DNA of 64,000 bases from an uncultured Litoreibacter sp. (GCA_947492995.1 CANLOU010000006.1:1-64000), one strand, 5' to 3'; shown: positions 24,592 through 33,873, counted from the first letter of the stretch. The notes: generated from the letters alone by a model not told the origin. A program made the numbers and translations.

Positions 24592-25592
24592 GCCTCTGCC
24601 ATGTCCTGCGCTGTGATCGCCAATTCCATCACCTTGAAGGCATGCGCCTGCGGCATTGCCGTTTGCGTCCGGTCGCGCATGTCGGCGGCGAGCCGCGCGA
24701 AATAGGGCAGGCCCGCCGCCTTGCAATCCATGCGCTCGCAGCGCGTGCCATTGACGAGGAACAGGTGATCGGTGCCATCCTGCCCGCCAACGTCCACGTA
24801 TTTGCGCAGCTCGATCGTGCCCTGCGTGCCCAAAAGCATCAGCCGCCCATCGCCCCAATTTGGCAACGCATCCGGTGTGAACCAATCGACCCGGATGTAG
24901 CCAAGCCCCTGCTCACTTTCGAGCGCGATTTGCCCAAAATCCTGCAACTCGGGCGTTGCGGGGTTGCCAAAATTTCCGGTGCTGGCGAGGGTAATTTTTG
25001 CATCCGTCGAGCCGGTGAAGAATAGAAACTGGTCAATCTGATGGGACGCAATATCGGTCAGGATACCGCCAAAGCGGTCCCGCTCATAAAACCAGTCGGG
25101 CCGGGTGTTGAGGTTCAGTCGGTGCGGGCCAATGCCAATGGTTTGGATCACCTTCCCAATCGCGCCCTCGGCCACCAATTCGGCAGCGCGGGTCACCGCA
25201 GGGACCTCGAAGCGTTCCGAAAAATCAATCGACCAAATGCGCCCGGTCTCGGCCACGCAGGCCTTGATCGCATCCAGCTGCGCATGAGAGGTGCAGCCCG
25301 GCTTGTCGGTCATGACGTCCATCCCCGCCCGCATCGCACGGATCGCCAGATCCGCCCGGTCCGCGGGAATGGCGGAGATCAGGACCATATCCAGATCGTG
25401 GTCCAGCACTTGGGCGACGCTGTCCATTCGGGGCAGGTCGGGGAAGCGTTTGGTGAAGCCCGCCAGCGTCTCGGGCGCCCCCTCCGTCCACCAGCAGACC
25501 AACGCGCAGCCCACTTTCTCCATCTCCGCCGCCATGCCGAAGATGTGGCGGTGATCTATGCCCAAAATGCCAATGCGCAGCGGGTCAGACAT
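24588..25592 (-). CDS. Gfo/Idh/MocA family oxidoreductase (2 of 3 in tandem)
   Basis: 334 residues from ATG 25592. The N-terminus LRIGILGIDHRHIFGMAAEM is a less standard Rossmann turn (GIDHRH), and the catalytic lysine motif reads DVMTDKPGCTS rather than EKP; FGGILTDIASHQIDQFLFF holds the active-site His region. It overlaps both neighbours by a few bases. The departures from consensus (TDKP, no GxGxxG) make it the most divergent of the three and suggest a different substrate or a non-redox role. Confidence 0.85.
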   Translation of the reverse strand: MSDPLRIGILGIDHRHIFGMAAEMEKVGCALVCWWTEGAPETLAGFTKRFPDLPRMDSVAQVLDHDLDMVLISAIPADRADLAIRAMRAGMDVMTDKPGCTSHAQLDAIKACVAETGRIWSIDFSERFEVPAVTRAAELVAEGAIGKVIQTIGIGPHRLNLNTRPDWFYERDRFGGILTDIASHQIDQFLFFTGSTDAKITLASTGNFGNPATPELQDFGQIALESEQGLGYIRVDWFTPDALPNWGDGRLMLLGTQGTIELRKYVDVGGQDGTDHLFLVNGTRCERMDCKAAGLPYFARLAADMRDRTQTAMPQAHAFKVMELAITAQDMAEA

Positions 25593-26610
25593 CGCTGACC
25601 TTGACCATTTCTTGGTCCGCCGAGGACCGCACCAAGGCGTCAATCAGGGCGTGGACCTTCAGGGCCTCGTGGCCTGTCACAATGGGCGGGCGGTCATGTT
25701 TGACCGCCTCCACGAAGTCCTCGATCACGGCTTGATGCCACTCGTGGCTAAACGCCATCGGGTTCGCCCCGCCCCCTGTTGCCGCCGTTGCGCCGAAGGC
25801 TTCCGTGCGCCCGTCGCGCCAATGCAGGGTCAGATCGCCACGCGCCAAAACGGCGCTTGCCTCGGCACAATTGAGCGTGATTGTCTCAGGCGCGCCGGGG
25901 AAATTGGCCGTGGTCGCCGTCAGCGACCCAACCGCCCCGTTTTCGAATTCCAGCCCTGCGGAGACAAAGTCTTCCGCCTCCATCTGATGCGTCTTGGTGG
26001 TCCGCGACATCGCGTGCAGATGGGTGACGGGACCTGTCAGCGACAATGCCAGATCAAGCGTGTGGATGGCCTGCGTCAGCAGCACCCCGCCGCCGTCCTG
26101 CGCATAGGTGCCGCGCCCCGGCGCGTCATAATAGCTCTGGTCGCGCCACCATGGCACTGTGATGATCGCGCTTTGCAGCGCCCCCAGCGAGGGCAGCTTT
26201 TCGGCCAGCGCGATTGAAGCCGCGCGCATCCGGTGCTGAAACACGAGGCCAAGCGGTATCCGCCCGTCGCAAAGCGCCACCACCTGCCTTGCCGCCTCCA
26301 GATCCCGCTCCACCGGCTTTTCAAGAAGAACCGGTTTGCCGGCCCGGGCCAGAACCTCCAGCGGCTCCAACCGGGTGTTGGGCGGGGTCGCGAGGATCAC
26401 AAAGCCGACCTCGGGGTCTTTGGCAACCTCTTGGACGTCACGATAGACTTTCACCGTCATGCCATGTTCGGCCTGCAGCCGCGCAGCGTAGCGCTCTGCC
26501 GAGGCGGGCCTGCGTGCGCAGACCCCGTGCAAGGTGACCGCATCGCTGTCGCGGCAGGCCAATGCATGCGTGTCGGCGACCATGCCAAGGCCGATCAAAA
26601 CTGCTTTCAT
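25585..26610 (-). CDS. Gfo/Idh/MocA family oxidoreductase (3 of 3 in tandem)
   Basis: 341 residues. The Rossmann start MKAVLIGLGMVADTHALACRD, the lysine motif PVLLEKPVERDLEAARQ and the QDGGGVLLTQAIHTLDLALSLTG active-site helix are typical. It is the first gene of the minus-strand operon and diverges from uxaC, with about 98 bases between the two starts, so both catabolic units may share a control region. The substrate is unknown; the GGGVLLTQAIH(T)LDL pattern is common in inositol- and sugar-dehydrogenases of this family. Confidence 0.9.
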   Translation of the reverse strand: MKAVLIGLGMVADTHALACRDSDAVTLHGVCARRPASAERYAARLQAEHGMTVKVYRDVQEVAKDPEVGFVILATPPNTRLEPLEVLARAGKPVLLEKPVERDLEAARQVVALCDGRIPLGLVFQHRMRAASIALAEKLPSLGALQSAIITVPWWRDQSYYDAPGRGTYAQDGGGVLLTQAIHTLDLALSLTGPVTHLHAMSRTTKTHQMEAEDFVSAGLEFENGAVGSLTATTANFPGAPETITLNCAEASAVLARGDLTLHWRDGRTEAFGATAATGGGANPMAFSHEWHQAVIEDFVEAVKHDRPPIVTGHEALKVHALIDALVRSSADQEMVKVSDV

Positions 26611-26708
26611 CAGGTGCTCCTTCTGGGGCGCATCTTACGGGGCATGGGCGCGGGTGAAAGGGCGAAATGAACTGGTGGCCCAGTTTGAAACGGGTTAGCG
26701 TTCAGGCT

Positions 26709-28085
26709 ATGACACAGCTTACCCTGCGCGGCCTGGCCGCCGACCTTTATGCGCCTCTGGCCGACCTGCCGATTGTGTCCCCGCATGGGCATTGCGACCC
26801 CGGCTGGTTCGCCAAGGACGCCGCCTTCCCCGACCCCGCCGCGCTGATAATCACGCCGGACCACTACGTGTTTCGGATGCTGTATTCGCAGGGCGTGTCG
26901 CTGGATGATCTGGGCATAGGGCAGCCCGCAGGCAGCACCGACCCGCGCAAGGTGTTCCAGCTTTTTGCCGACAATTGGCACCTGTTTCACGGCACCCCGT
27001 CGCGGCTTTGGCTGTCCATGATGCTGCGCGACGGGTTCGGCATGTCCGAGCCCATGACACCCGCCAACGCGATGGCGGTCTATGACCAGATCGACGCGGC
27101 GCTCAGGTCCGACGCGTTCCGGCCTCGCGCTTTGTTCGAGAGCATGAACATCGACCTGCTGGCGACCACGGATGCCGCCACCGATCCGCTCACCCATCAC
27201 CAAACCATTCGCGACAGCGGCTGGCAGGGCCGCGTCATCCCGACCTTCCGCCCCGACGCTGTGCTGGACCCCGCCGACCCCCGATTTGCCGGTGAACTAA
27301 TGCAGCTGGCCAAGGTCAGCGACACTGATATTTCGACTTTTGCGGGGTATCTGGACGCGCTGCGCAACCGGCGGGCCTTGTTTAGATCAATGGGCGCAAC
27401 AGCAACCGACCACGCCATCGAAGACCTCTACACCGTTTGGTGCGGTCGCACCCATATTGAAGAGCTGTTTGACAAGGCAAGGCGTCAGGATTTGACCAAT
27501 GTCGAGGCCGCCACATTCTACGGTCATATGCTCATCGAGATGGCGCAAATGTCTTGCGATGACGGGCTGGTGATGCAGCTTCACGCGGGCAGCCGCCGCA
27601 ACACCAACCCCGCCATTATGGACAGCTACGGTCGCGACATGGGCGCTGACATTCCCGTGTCCACTGACTGGGTGCGCGGGCTGGAAGGACTGCTGAACCG
27701 CTGCGGCAACACCCCCGGATTCACGCTGATCGCCTTCACGCTGGACGAGACCACATATGCCCGCGAACTGGCCCCGATGGCGGGGCATTGGCCCTGCCTG
27801 AAGATCGGCCCGCCATGGTGGTTCCACGATTCCGTAGCAGGCATCGCGCGTTATTTCGACCAAGTGGTGGAAACGGCGGGGTACCAAAACCTCGCCGGGT
27901 TCAACGACGACACGCGGGCGTTCATGTCGATCCCCGCGCGCCATGACGTCTGGCGTCGGTGTGTGGCGCAGCATCTGGCGGGTCAGGTCGACCGCGGATA
28001 TTTCGACGCGGCGGATGCAAGCGTTTTGGCCAAGCAGCTCAGCTACGATTTGGCCCGTAACAGCTACAAGCTGGACATGCCGTGA
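26709..28085 (+). CDS. uxaC: Uronate isomerase
   Basis: 458 residues from ATG 26709 (MTQLTL); the open frame begins at 26667 but homologues start here. Amidohydrolase-like UxaC motifs are VSPHGHCDPGWFA (metal-binding HxH), PDHYVFRMLYSQGV, NWHLFHGTPSRLWL and LQLHAGSRRNTNP, and GFNDDTRAFMSIPARHDVWRR near the end. It converts D-glucuronate to D-fructuronate, or D-galacturonate to D-tagaturonate. Its stop overlaps the GTG of uxuB (GTGA), forming a two-gene uronate operon. Confidence 0.95.
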   Translation: MTQLTLRGLAADLYAPLADLPIVSPHGHCDPGWFAKDAAFPDPAALIITPDHYVFRMLYSQGVSLDDLGIGQPAGSTDPRKVFQLFADNWHLFHGTPSRLWLSMMLRDGFGMSEPMTPANAMAVYDQIDAALRSDAFRPRALFESMNIDLLATTDAATDPLTHHQTIRDSGWQGRVIPTFRPDAVLDPADPRFAGELMQLAKVSDTDISTFAGYLDALRNRRALFRSMGATATDHAIEDLYTVWCGRTHIEELFDKARRQDLTNVEAATFYGHMLIEMAQMSCDDGLVMQLHAGSRRNTNPAIMDSYGRDMGADIPVSTDWVRGLEGLLNRCGNTPGFTLIAFTLDETTYARELAPMAGHWPCLKIGPPWWFHDSVAGIARYFDQVVETAGYQNLAGFNDDTRAFMSIPARHDVWRRCVAQHLAGQVDRGYFDAADASVLAKQLSYDLARNSYKLDMP

Positions 28086-29311
28086 CCAGAATTCTGCATT
28101 TTGGCATCGGCAATTTTCACCGCGCCCATCAGGCGTGGTACACCCATCGTGCAAACCAAATTAAGGGGACTGATTGGTCCATTACCGGCGTCTCCCTGCG
28201 CAGCCCTGCGATACGCGACACGCTCAGCCCGCAAAATTTCGACTACACGCTGGCGATCCGCGACGCAGACGGCGAAGCGTTGGAGCGGGTCAGCGTGATT
28301 AACGATATTCTGTTCGCCGGCGACGGCGACACAGTCGCGCAATCGGCCATCCTGAAAGCGGCCTGCGAGGCCGAGATCATTATGCTGACCATCACCGAGA
28401 AGGGCTATCATCTGGCACCCGATGGCACGTTGGACTTGGACCACCCAAACATTCAGGCCGACCTCGCAGGCATTCCTACCACGATCTACTATTACCTATT
28501 TCACGCCCTACATTTGCGCGAAACGCCCGCCACGATCATCTCATGTGATAACCTAACCGCAAATGGAGACACACTCAGGGACGCGGTGCAGCGCTTTGCC
28601 GATGCAAAGCAGTTAAATATGCGCGCCAAGGTCAGCTTCCCCAACACCATGGTGGACCGCATCACGCCCGCAACGACCGACGCGTTGCGCGATCACGTCA
28701 AAGCCGCAGGCATGGCCTGTGCTGCACCCGTCGAGACGGAGCGCTTCAGCGAATGGGTGATCGAGGACAAGTTCGTCACCCCGCGCCCCGCGTGGGACAA
28801 TGTGGGCGTGCAGATCGTCGCTGACGCCTCCCCCTACGAGCTGCGCAAACTTCGAATGCTGAACGGGGCGCATTCTGCGCTGGCCTATGCCGGGACTTTG
28901 GCGGGGCACCAGTTCGTGCACCAAGCCATTGCCGACCCTGACCTGCGGGCTTTGGCCGAAGGCATCTTTGCGGAGGCGGGCGCGACATTGCCTGACGGAA
29001 TGGAATTTGCAAACTACGCCGCCGCGCTGCTGGACAGGTTTGCAAACCCCGCTCTGAACCATCAGCTGCGCCAGATCGCGATGGACGGCACTCTGAAACT
29101 ACCGGTCCGCCTGCTTGGCACTGTGGACGCGCGTGGCGGCGATGCGCCCATGTGCCGACGCGCCGTTGAGGCGTGGATGGAGTTTGCCATCGCCGAGACT
29201 TGGGCCGGCAGCGTGCTGGACGACCCCAAAGCGGCAGAGATCAAGGCTGCATGTACCGGCGAAACGCCAAAGGCCGATTTGGCAAAGCTGATCGGCTACA
29301 CCGCCACCTGA
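28082..29311 (+). CDS. uxuB: Mannitol dehydrogenase family, probable fructuronate reductase
   Basis: 409 residues from GTG 28082. Long-chain mannitol dehydrogenase family motifs are HFGIGNFHRAHQAWY (NAD-binding), TEKGYHL, SFPNTMVDRITP and EWVIEDKF. Coupling to uxaC makes fructuronate to mannonate reduction the most likely reaction; tagaturonate reductase is less likely. It is shorter than E. coli UxuB because the N-terminus starts right at the Rossmann motif. No standard uxuA mannonate dehydratase follows in the window. The 3' end overlaps the convergent DMT gene by 16 bases. Confidence 0.88.
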   Translation: MTRILHFGIGNFHRAHQAWYTHRANQIKGTDWSITGVSLRSPAIRDTLSPQNFDYTLAIRDADGEALERVSVINDILFAGDGDTVAQSAILKAACEAEIIMLTITEKGYHLAPDGTLDLDHPNIQADLAGIPTTIYYYLFHALHLRETPATIISCDNLTANGDTLRDAVQRFADAKQLNMRAKVSFPNTMVDRITPATTDALRDHVKAAGMACAAPVETERFSEWVIEDKFVTPRPAWDNVGVQIVADASPYELRKLRMLNGAHSALAYAGTLAGHQFVHQAIADPDLRALAEGIFAEAGATLPDGMEFANYAAALLDRFANPALNHQLRQIAMDGTLKLPVRLLGTVDARGGDAPMCRRAVEAWMEFAIAETWAGSVLDDPKAAEIKAACTGETPKADLAKLIGYTAT

Positions 29312-30195
29312 CGCCGCCGTTCACGCGCCCAGATCAGCAGACCGGACGCGGTGATAATCGCGGCCCCCAGCATGGTGTAGAGGTCGGGAATATGCCCCCA
29401 GATCACGTAGCTGGAAATCGTCAGGAAGATCAGGAAGGAATAGGCGTAAGGCATCAGCGTGTTGGCCGCCGCGTAGCGGTGGGCGCGGGTCAACAGCTCG
29501 TGCCCGGCCCAGCCCCAGACGCCCAGCAAGATCATGATCGCCCAGTCCAATGCCGTTTGCGGGTTGGTCCATTGCCAGATGGCAAAGGGCAGCAGCACCG
29601 CCGTCCCGAATGCGCCCATGTAGAACTGCATGGTCTCGGTGGCGACCACGCCTGACAGCTTGCGGGTGATGATCGAATACAGAGCCAGCGCCAGCGCGTT
29701 GTGCAGCGATAGCAGCATCGCCCAGTGGAACTCCGCCCCAAAGGGGCGCATCACCACCAGCACGCCGACGAACCCCATGCAGATGCCGAAGATGCGCCAC
29801 GGGCCTGCACGTTCGCCCAGCATCGGCCACGCCAGCAGGCACACCAGAATGGGCGAGGTGAACATGATCGCCGCCGTCACCGTCAGCGGCAGATAGAGCA
29901 AGGCGATGAAGTTCAACGCGGTCGAGGCGGTCAGCAAATAGGCCCGAAACAGCACCCATCCGGGCTTGGCGGTCTTGAAACGTTCCCAGTCCGCCCCGCC
30001 CCGCAGCACCAGCGCGGTCGAGATGAAGAAATGCGCGAAATAGCGCATGAAGGCCAATTGCAACGCGGGCAGCCCCGCCAGCACCAGCCACTTCACCGAG
30101 GTGTCGATCAGCGAGAAGAAGAACCACGCCGCCAGCATCATCGTGATGCCAAGCTGGGCGCGGTCCTCGGTGGCGTGGACGGCGACGCGGCTCAC
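29296..30195 (-). CDS. DMT superfamily (EamA) transporter
   Basis: 299 residues with about ten transmembrane segments in two EamA repeats (first from MLAAWFFFSLIDTSVKWL, second from HWAMLLSLHNALALALYSIITRK). Family features include the conserved PLTVTAAIMFTSPILVCLLAWPMLGERAG. It moves small metabolites, often as an exporter. It is the last gene of the seven-gene minus-strand catabolic operon starting at 36364 and begins directly after the dehydrogenase stop, so it could handle a pathway substrate or overflow product. Confidence 0.9.
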   Translation of the reverse strand: MSRVAVHATEDRAQLGITMMLAAWFFFSLIDTSVKWLVLAGLPALQLAFMRYFAHFFISTALVLRGGADWERFKTAKPGWVLFRAYLLTASTALNFIALLYLPLTVTAAIMFTSPILVCLLAWPMLGERAGPWRIFGICMGFVGVLVVMRPFGAEFHWAMLLSLHNALALALYSIITRKLSGVVATETMQFYMGAFGTAVLLPFAIWQWTNPQTALDWAIMILLGVWGWAGHELLTRAHRYAAANTLMPYAYSFLIFLTISSYVIWGHIPDLYTMLGAAIITASGLLIWARERRRQVAV

Positions 30196-31077
30196 TTATG
30201 CCTTGAAGTGGTCGGCGTAGAAATCAACCATTTGGCTGACCATGTCGTCGCCCCGGCCCGCGTCGCGCGCGGTGCTCAACCCTTCCAGGGCCGATTTGGA
30301 CATGATGCTGTCCACTCCCGCATCGGCCGCCATCTGGGCGTAGTACCCCACATCCTTGGCCGCGTTCTTGATCGCAAATTGCAGCTGGTTCGGGTCCCCG
30401 TCCACGCCGTAGCCTTTGACGAAATCCATCATGCCCGAATGCAGCGGCCCCGCGCTCATCACGTCGTAAACCTGCTGGCGGTCCACACCTTGGGTGTCGG
30501 CCATGGCGAAGGCCTCTGCCATGGCGTTGGCCACGGTCATGCCGAAGAAGTTGTTAATCAGCTTGATGGTGTGGCCCGAGCCCAGATCGCCCAGATGGAA
30601 GACGTTCTCCCCCAGATCGTCCAACACCGGTTTCACCTTATCAAACGCCGCCTTGTCGCCCGAGCACATGATGTTCAGCGCCCCGTCCAATGCGTGGCTT
30701 GGCGTGCGCCCCAACGGCGCGTCCAAATAGGTGCCGCCGGCCTTGGCCACCGCCTCGCCCAGCGCGCGCGTAGACGCGGGCAACGAGGTCCCGAAGTCGA
30801 TCACAACAGCGCCGGGGCGCAGGCCCGCCATGACCCCATCCGCCCCGTTCATGCGGCTTTCCACCTGTTCGGACGTTCCCATGCAGAGCATCACAATGTC
30901 AGACGCCGCGGCAACCTCGCGGGCGGTGCCAACCTCGGCGGCGCCACGCGCCACCGCCGCATCCACATTGGCACGGGACACATTGGCCATCACGGTCAAT
31001 GCGTGGCCCTTGCCCTGCAGACACTGCACCATTGCGTCACCCATCAGACCAAGGCCTATAAATCCGATCTCACTCAC
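30196..31077 (-). CDS. Beta-hydroxyacid dehydrogenase (3-hydroxyisobutyrate/tartronate semialdehyde reductase-like)
   Basis: 293 residues. The N-terminal signature GFIGLGLMGDAMVQCL binds NAD(P); the substrate motif YLDAPLGRTPSHALDGALNIMCSGD and the catalytic Lys in GHTIKLINNFFGMTVANAMAEA (about residue 170) define the family. Members reduce tartronate semialdehyde (GarR/GlxR) or oxidise 3-hydroxyisobutyrate. In an operon with a UxaA-type dehydratase, a GarR-like role in sugar-acid breakdown is plausible. The start overlaps the upstream oxidase stop by four bases. Confidence 0.9.
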   Translation of the reverse strand: MSEIGFIGLGLMGDAMVQCLQGKGHALTVMANVSRANVDAAVARGAAEVGTAREVAAASDIVMLCMGTSEQVESRMNGADGVMAGLRPGAVVIDFGTSLPASTRALGEAVAKAGGTYLDAPLGRTPSHALDGALNIMCSGDKAAFDKVKPVLDDLGENVFHLGDLGSGHTIKLINNFFGMTVANAMAEAFAMADTQGVDRQQVYDVMSAGPLHSGMMDFVKGYGVDGDPNQLQFAIKNAAKDVGYYAQMAADAGVDSIMSKSALEGLSTARDAGRGDDMVSQMVDFYADHFKA

Positions 31078-32171
31078 CCGCTCACTCCTATTTCTTCCAA
31101 CACTAACGCCGCGCCGCGGCGGCCCAATTCGTCACTGCATTTTGCCCCGGCCCCGTTGCCGCCTGTGCAGACCGCCACGCGGTCGCTTAGCCGCCGGATT
31201 TCCGGCAAACGGTCATGGGTCCAACTGGTCACACACGCATCCATGCTTACGCCCAGAATGTCCAGCGAAGGCATCAGGTCGCAAATCATTTCCTCCAACA
31301 GGTCCCGCACTTCCGCATTACCGCCAGAGCGGAACCAGTCGCCAATCGCGTGTGTCCCGTCCAGCCGCACGTCTTCCGGATCTCCGCCCAGCTTGACGTA
31401 CATCTTGCCGTCAGGATAGCGGATCGGCGGCAGCAGATACGGGTCCTCCGGCGCTTCCCACACCAGCGAGGGCATCTTGGCCAGTCGCGCGGCCTCCGCC
31501 TCGCTGATCTCAAAGAGGGCGACGGTCCGGGCATACACATCCAGCGTCGGCGGCCTTCCCAAAATCGGGTCGGTCCAGCCGCCAGCAGCCACCAGCACGC
31601 GGTCAAATTCCAATAAGCCATCCGCTGTCACGACAACGCCGTCAGTAACGCGGCTCACCTCAACACCAAGCCGCTTCGCGCCATGCTGCTCAGCCGCCTT
31701 CTGCTGCGCGGCAACCAACCTGCGCGGGGACACATGCCCGGCCATACGCCGCTCATACGCCCCACAAAACCCGTCAGAAAAACTGAAAAAAGGGAAGGTC
31801 TGGGCCAATGCAGCCGCATCCAGCGCATGGCTTTCAACCCCGCAGGCCAGCGCGGCGGCGTCCACCCGCCCCATCCAGGCGTCCGAGCCGGCCATCAACG
31901 CCCCCGCCTCGGTAAAGAACGAGATGCCGCTTTGCGCCTCAATATCGCCGTAGCGCGCGATGGAGGCTTTGGAGACCTCCACCCAAAATGGCTTCAACGC
32001 ATTGTGCCGCGTGATCCGCCCCTCGTCGTAATGCGAGCCAAAATTGCCTTGATGGGTGCGCTTGTTCTCTGGCTCCGCAGGCCCGATCAGTGTCACATCC
32101 GTGCCTGCCTTGGCCAAATGCCGCGCAGCGGCCGAGCCCATCAAGCCAGCACCGACAACAGCGACCTTCAT
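31074..32171 (-). CDS. FAD-dependent oxidoreductase, DAO/monomeric sarcosine oxidase-like
   Basis: 365 residues. FAD-binding N-terminus MKVAVVGAGLMGSAAARHLAKAGTDV is followed by HYDEGRITRH.. (substrate-side residues seen in sarcosine and N-methyltryptophan oxidases). VLVAAGGWTDPIL is near residue 195, and the C-terminal segment has VAVCTGGNGAGAKCSDELGR. C-terminal AGAKCSDELG is where the covalent-flavin cysteine of this family usually sits. It would oxidise a secondary amine or N-methyl amino acid, releasing H2O2. Such an activity in a sugar-acid operon is unexpected. Four-base overlaps on both sides. Confidence 0.87.
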   Translation of the reverse strand: MKVAVVGAGLMGSAAARHLAKAGTDVTLIGPAEPENKRTHQGNFGSHYDEGRITRHNALKPFWVEVSKASIARYGDIEAQSGISFFTEAGALMAGSDAWMGRVDAAALACGVESHALDAAALAQTFPFFSFSDGFCGAYERRMAGHVSPRRLVAAQQKAAEQHGAKRLGVEVSRVTDGVVVTADGLLEFDRVLVAAGGWTDPILGRPPTLDVYARTVALFEISEAEAARLAKMPSLVWEAPEDPYLLPPIRYPDGKMYVKLGGDPEDVRLDGTHAIGDWFRSGGNAEVRDLLEEMICDLMPSLDILGVSMDACVTSWTHDRLPEIRRLSDRVAVCTGGNGAGAKCSDELGRRGAALVLEEIGVSG

Positions 32172-33058
32172 TCGGCAACCTTAAAGCTGCGGTTCTTCAG
32201 CTGCTTTTGCACCTCGTAGATGGTGAACTCGTCTGTCGGCAGTGGCGCGGGGATGCGCGCGCCAATGGACGCGACCCGAGGCTCCAGCACCGGATCGCCG
32301 CATAAAAGCCGCGTGTTATAGTCCTCGATCCCGTTCCATTTGGTCATCGACCCCATAATCGGGAAGGCGTCCGCCGCCATCATCTCGTAGAACAGCAGCC
32401 GCCGGTCGCGGTCGGATACGTTCAGTGCCGAGCCATGCACGATGCGCCCATGATGGATCGAGATGCTGCCCGCAGGCCCCGTCAGCTCCACCGCGTCTTT
32501 CATGTCGTAGCCGCAGGCCTGCAAATCCATCGCGCCCGCAAAGACGCCGTCAACATGGTGGTCGTTGATCGGATGCTTGTGCGAGCCGGGGAACACCATC
32601 AAAGGACCGTTCTCGCTGGCCATGTCGTCGATGATGACCGCAATCGCCAGCACATCGTCGTTGGTGTGCGGGTAAAAGGCAAAGTCCTGATGCCATTCCA
32701 CGGCGGCCCCGTAGCCGCCCATCTTCATGTTCAGCTTGGTTGTGTGCAGCCGTAGCCCCGGCCCGATCAGGTCACGGGCGGGGGCCAGCACATGGTCGGA
32801 ATACATCAGGTCCCGCATCACCTGATTGTGGGTATGCGGCAGCTTGATGCGCCGTACCCGCGGGTCATTGGCAGAGTGGCTGTCCTCAAGGTCGATCTGG
32901 TCGTTGGATTCCGTCATCCCCCGCGCTTGGCTTTGGTACTTGGCGATCTCGTCGCGGATGTCTTGCAGGGTGCCCTCAGGGATGCGGTTCTCCAGCACCA
33001 GATAGCCGTTTTCCTCGTAGAAGGCCTTTTGGGCAGGGGTCAGGGTTTCAAGCGTCAT
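32168..33058 (-). CDS. Phytanoyl-CoA dioxygenase (PhyH) family Fe(II)/2-oxoglutarate oxygenase
   Basis: 296 residues. PhyH pattern: KAFYEENGYLVLENRIPEGTLQDIRDEI at the N-terminus, the Fe-binding HQD in VEWHQDFAFYPHTNDDVLAIAVIIDDM near residue 125, the partner His in SISIHHGRIVHGSALNVSDRDRRLLFYE near 205, and an Arg for 2-oxoglutarate. These oxygenases hydroxylate or demethylate small molecules. Placement between an FAD amine oxidase and an AroE-like dehydrogenase suggests an oxidative tailoring or demethylation step. A truncated relative lies at 36392-36553 in the same locus. Confidence 0.92.
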   Translation of the reverse strand: MTLETLTPAQKAFYEENGYLVLENRIPEGTLQDIRDEIAKYQSQARGMTESNDQIDLEDSHSANDPRVRRIKLPHTHNQVMRDLMYSDHVLAPARDLIGPGLRLHTTKLNMKMGGYGAAVEWHQDFAFYPHTNDDVLAIAVIIDDMASENGPLMVFPGSHKHPINDHHVDGVFAGAMDLQACGYDMKDAVELTGPAGSISIHHGRIVHGSALNVSDRDRRLLFYEMMAADAFPIMGSMTKWNGIEDYNTRLLCGDPVLEPRVASIGARIPAPLPTDEFTIYEVQKQLKNRSFKVAE

Positions 33059-33873
33059 GGTCGCAGCGCCTCCAATTTTGGAAAGATCGCGTCGGCGTCG
33101 ACATCAATGCCGGTATAGGCCGCAAAGGACCGGATCGCCATGTGCCGGAACAGATCAAAGCCGGTCAGGCAGTGCAGCCCGGCCGCGGCCGCGTCTTTGA
33201 GAAACTGAGTGTCAGTGGGGGTGTAGACGGCGTCAAACGCCCAGACCTGTCCGCCCAGCAGGCCCGCCTCAAAGGCCGAGCCGGGGTATTCGACCATCCC
33301 CAAAGGGGTCGCATTGACCAGTCCCGACGCCCCGCGCACCGCTTCCCTCAGGGCCCGAGACGGGATGGCGCGGGCGGGTGGGCCGATGCTGAAAGCGAGG
33401 TCTTCCGCCCGCAAGCTGTCCTTGTCAGAAATCGCCAGATCGCGGACGCCCTCGCGCACCAACGCCGCCCCGATCGAGCGCGCAACCCCGCCTGCGCCCA
33501 CCATCACCACGGGGCCGCGGTCCTCAATCTGCGCAAACGCGGCCAAAAAGCCGGTGAAGTCGGTGTTGTACCCGATCAGGTATTCGCCAAAAACCAGCGT
33601 GTTGCAGGCCCCCAGATGCGCCACCTCGGGATGCATGCCCTCTTCGGCATATCGCGCCGCATTGGTCTTGTAGGGATGGGTCACCGTCACCCCGCTCCAC
33701 CCGCGGCTGGTCAACCCATGGACGGTCGCGTCAAAATCGAACCTCTTCACATGCGCCGTGTCAATCAGCTCAAACTCCAGCCCGATGCCATGCGCGCCGC
33801 ACATAATCTCCAACGCCGCCGGCAGCCGCGTGCGCGAGATATGGTCGCCTATCAACCCCGCCCGCAATGTCAC
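33055..33873 (-). CDS. Shikimate/quinate dehydrogenase-like oxidoreductase
   Basis: 272 residues. AroE fold: N-terminal substrate domain with LIGDHISRTRLPAALEIMCG, the catalytic Lys in VTVTHPYKTNAARYAEE, the Asp in YNTDFTGFLAAF, and the NADP motif VVMVGAGGVARSIGAALV. The usual SxS of shikimate dehydrogenase is SRT here (S-x-T), a variation associated with quinate-type or other paralogues. The gene overlaps neighbours by four bases in a catabolic operon, so it is probably not the biosynthetic aroE. The real substrate is likely a related polyhydroxy acid. Confidence 0.87.
   Translation of the reverse strand: MTLRAGLIGDHISRTRLPAALEIMCGAHGIGLEFELIDTAHVKRFDFDATVHGLTSRGWSGVTVTHPYKTNAARYAEEGMHPEVAHLGACNTLVFGEYLIGYNTDFTGFLAAFAQIEDRGPVVMVGAGGVARSIGAALVREGVRDLAISDKDSLRAEDLAFSIGPPARAIPSRALREAVRGASGLVNATPLGMVEYPGSAFEAGLLGGQVWAFDAVYTPTDTQFLKDAAAAGLHCLTGFDLFRHMAIRSFAAYTGIDVDADAIFPKLEALRP

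Noticed and set aside
29725-31419. A 564-codon plus-strand frame across DMT, dehydrogenase and oxidase genes
   Set aside because: Same antisense effect; composition is dominated by His, Gln and Arg, and three real genes with clear motifs lie opposite.
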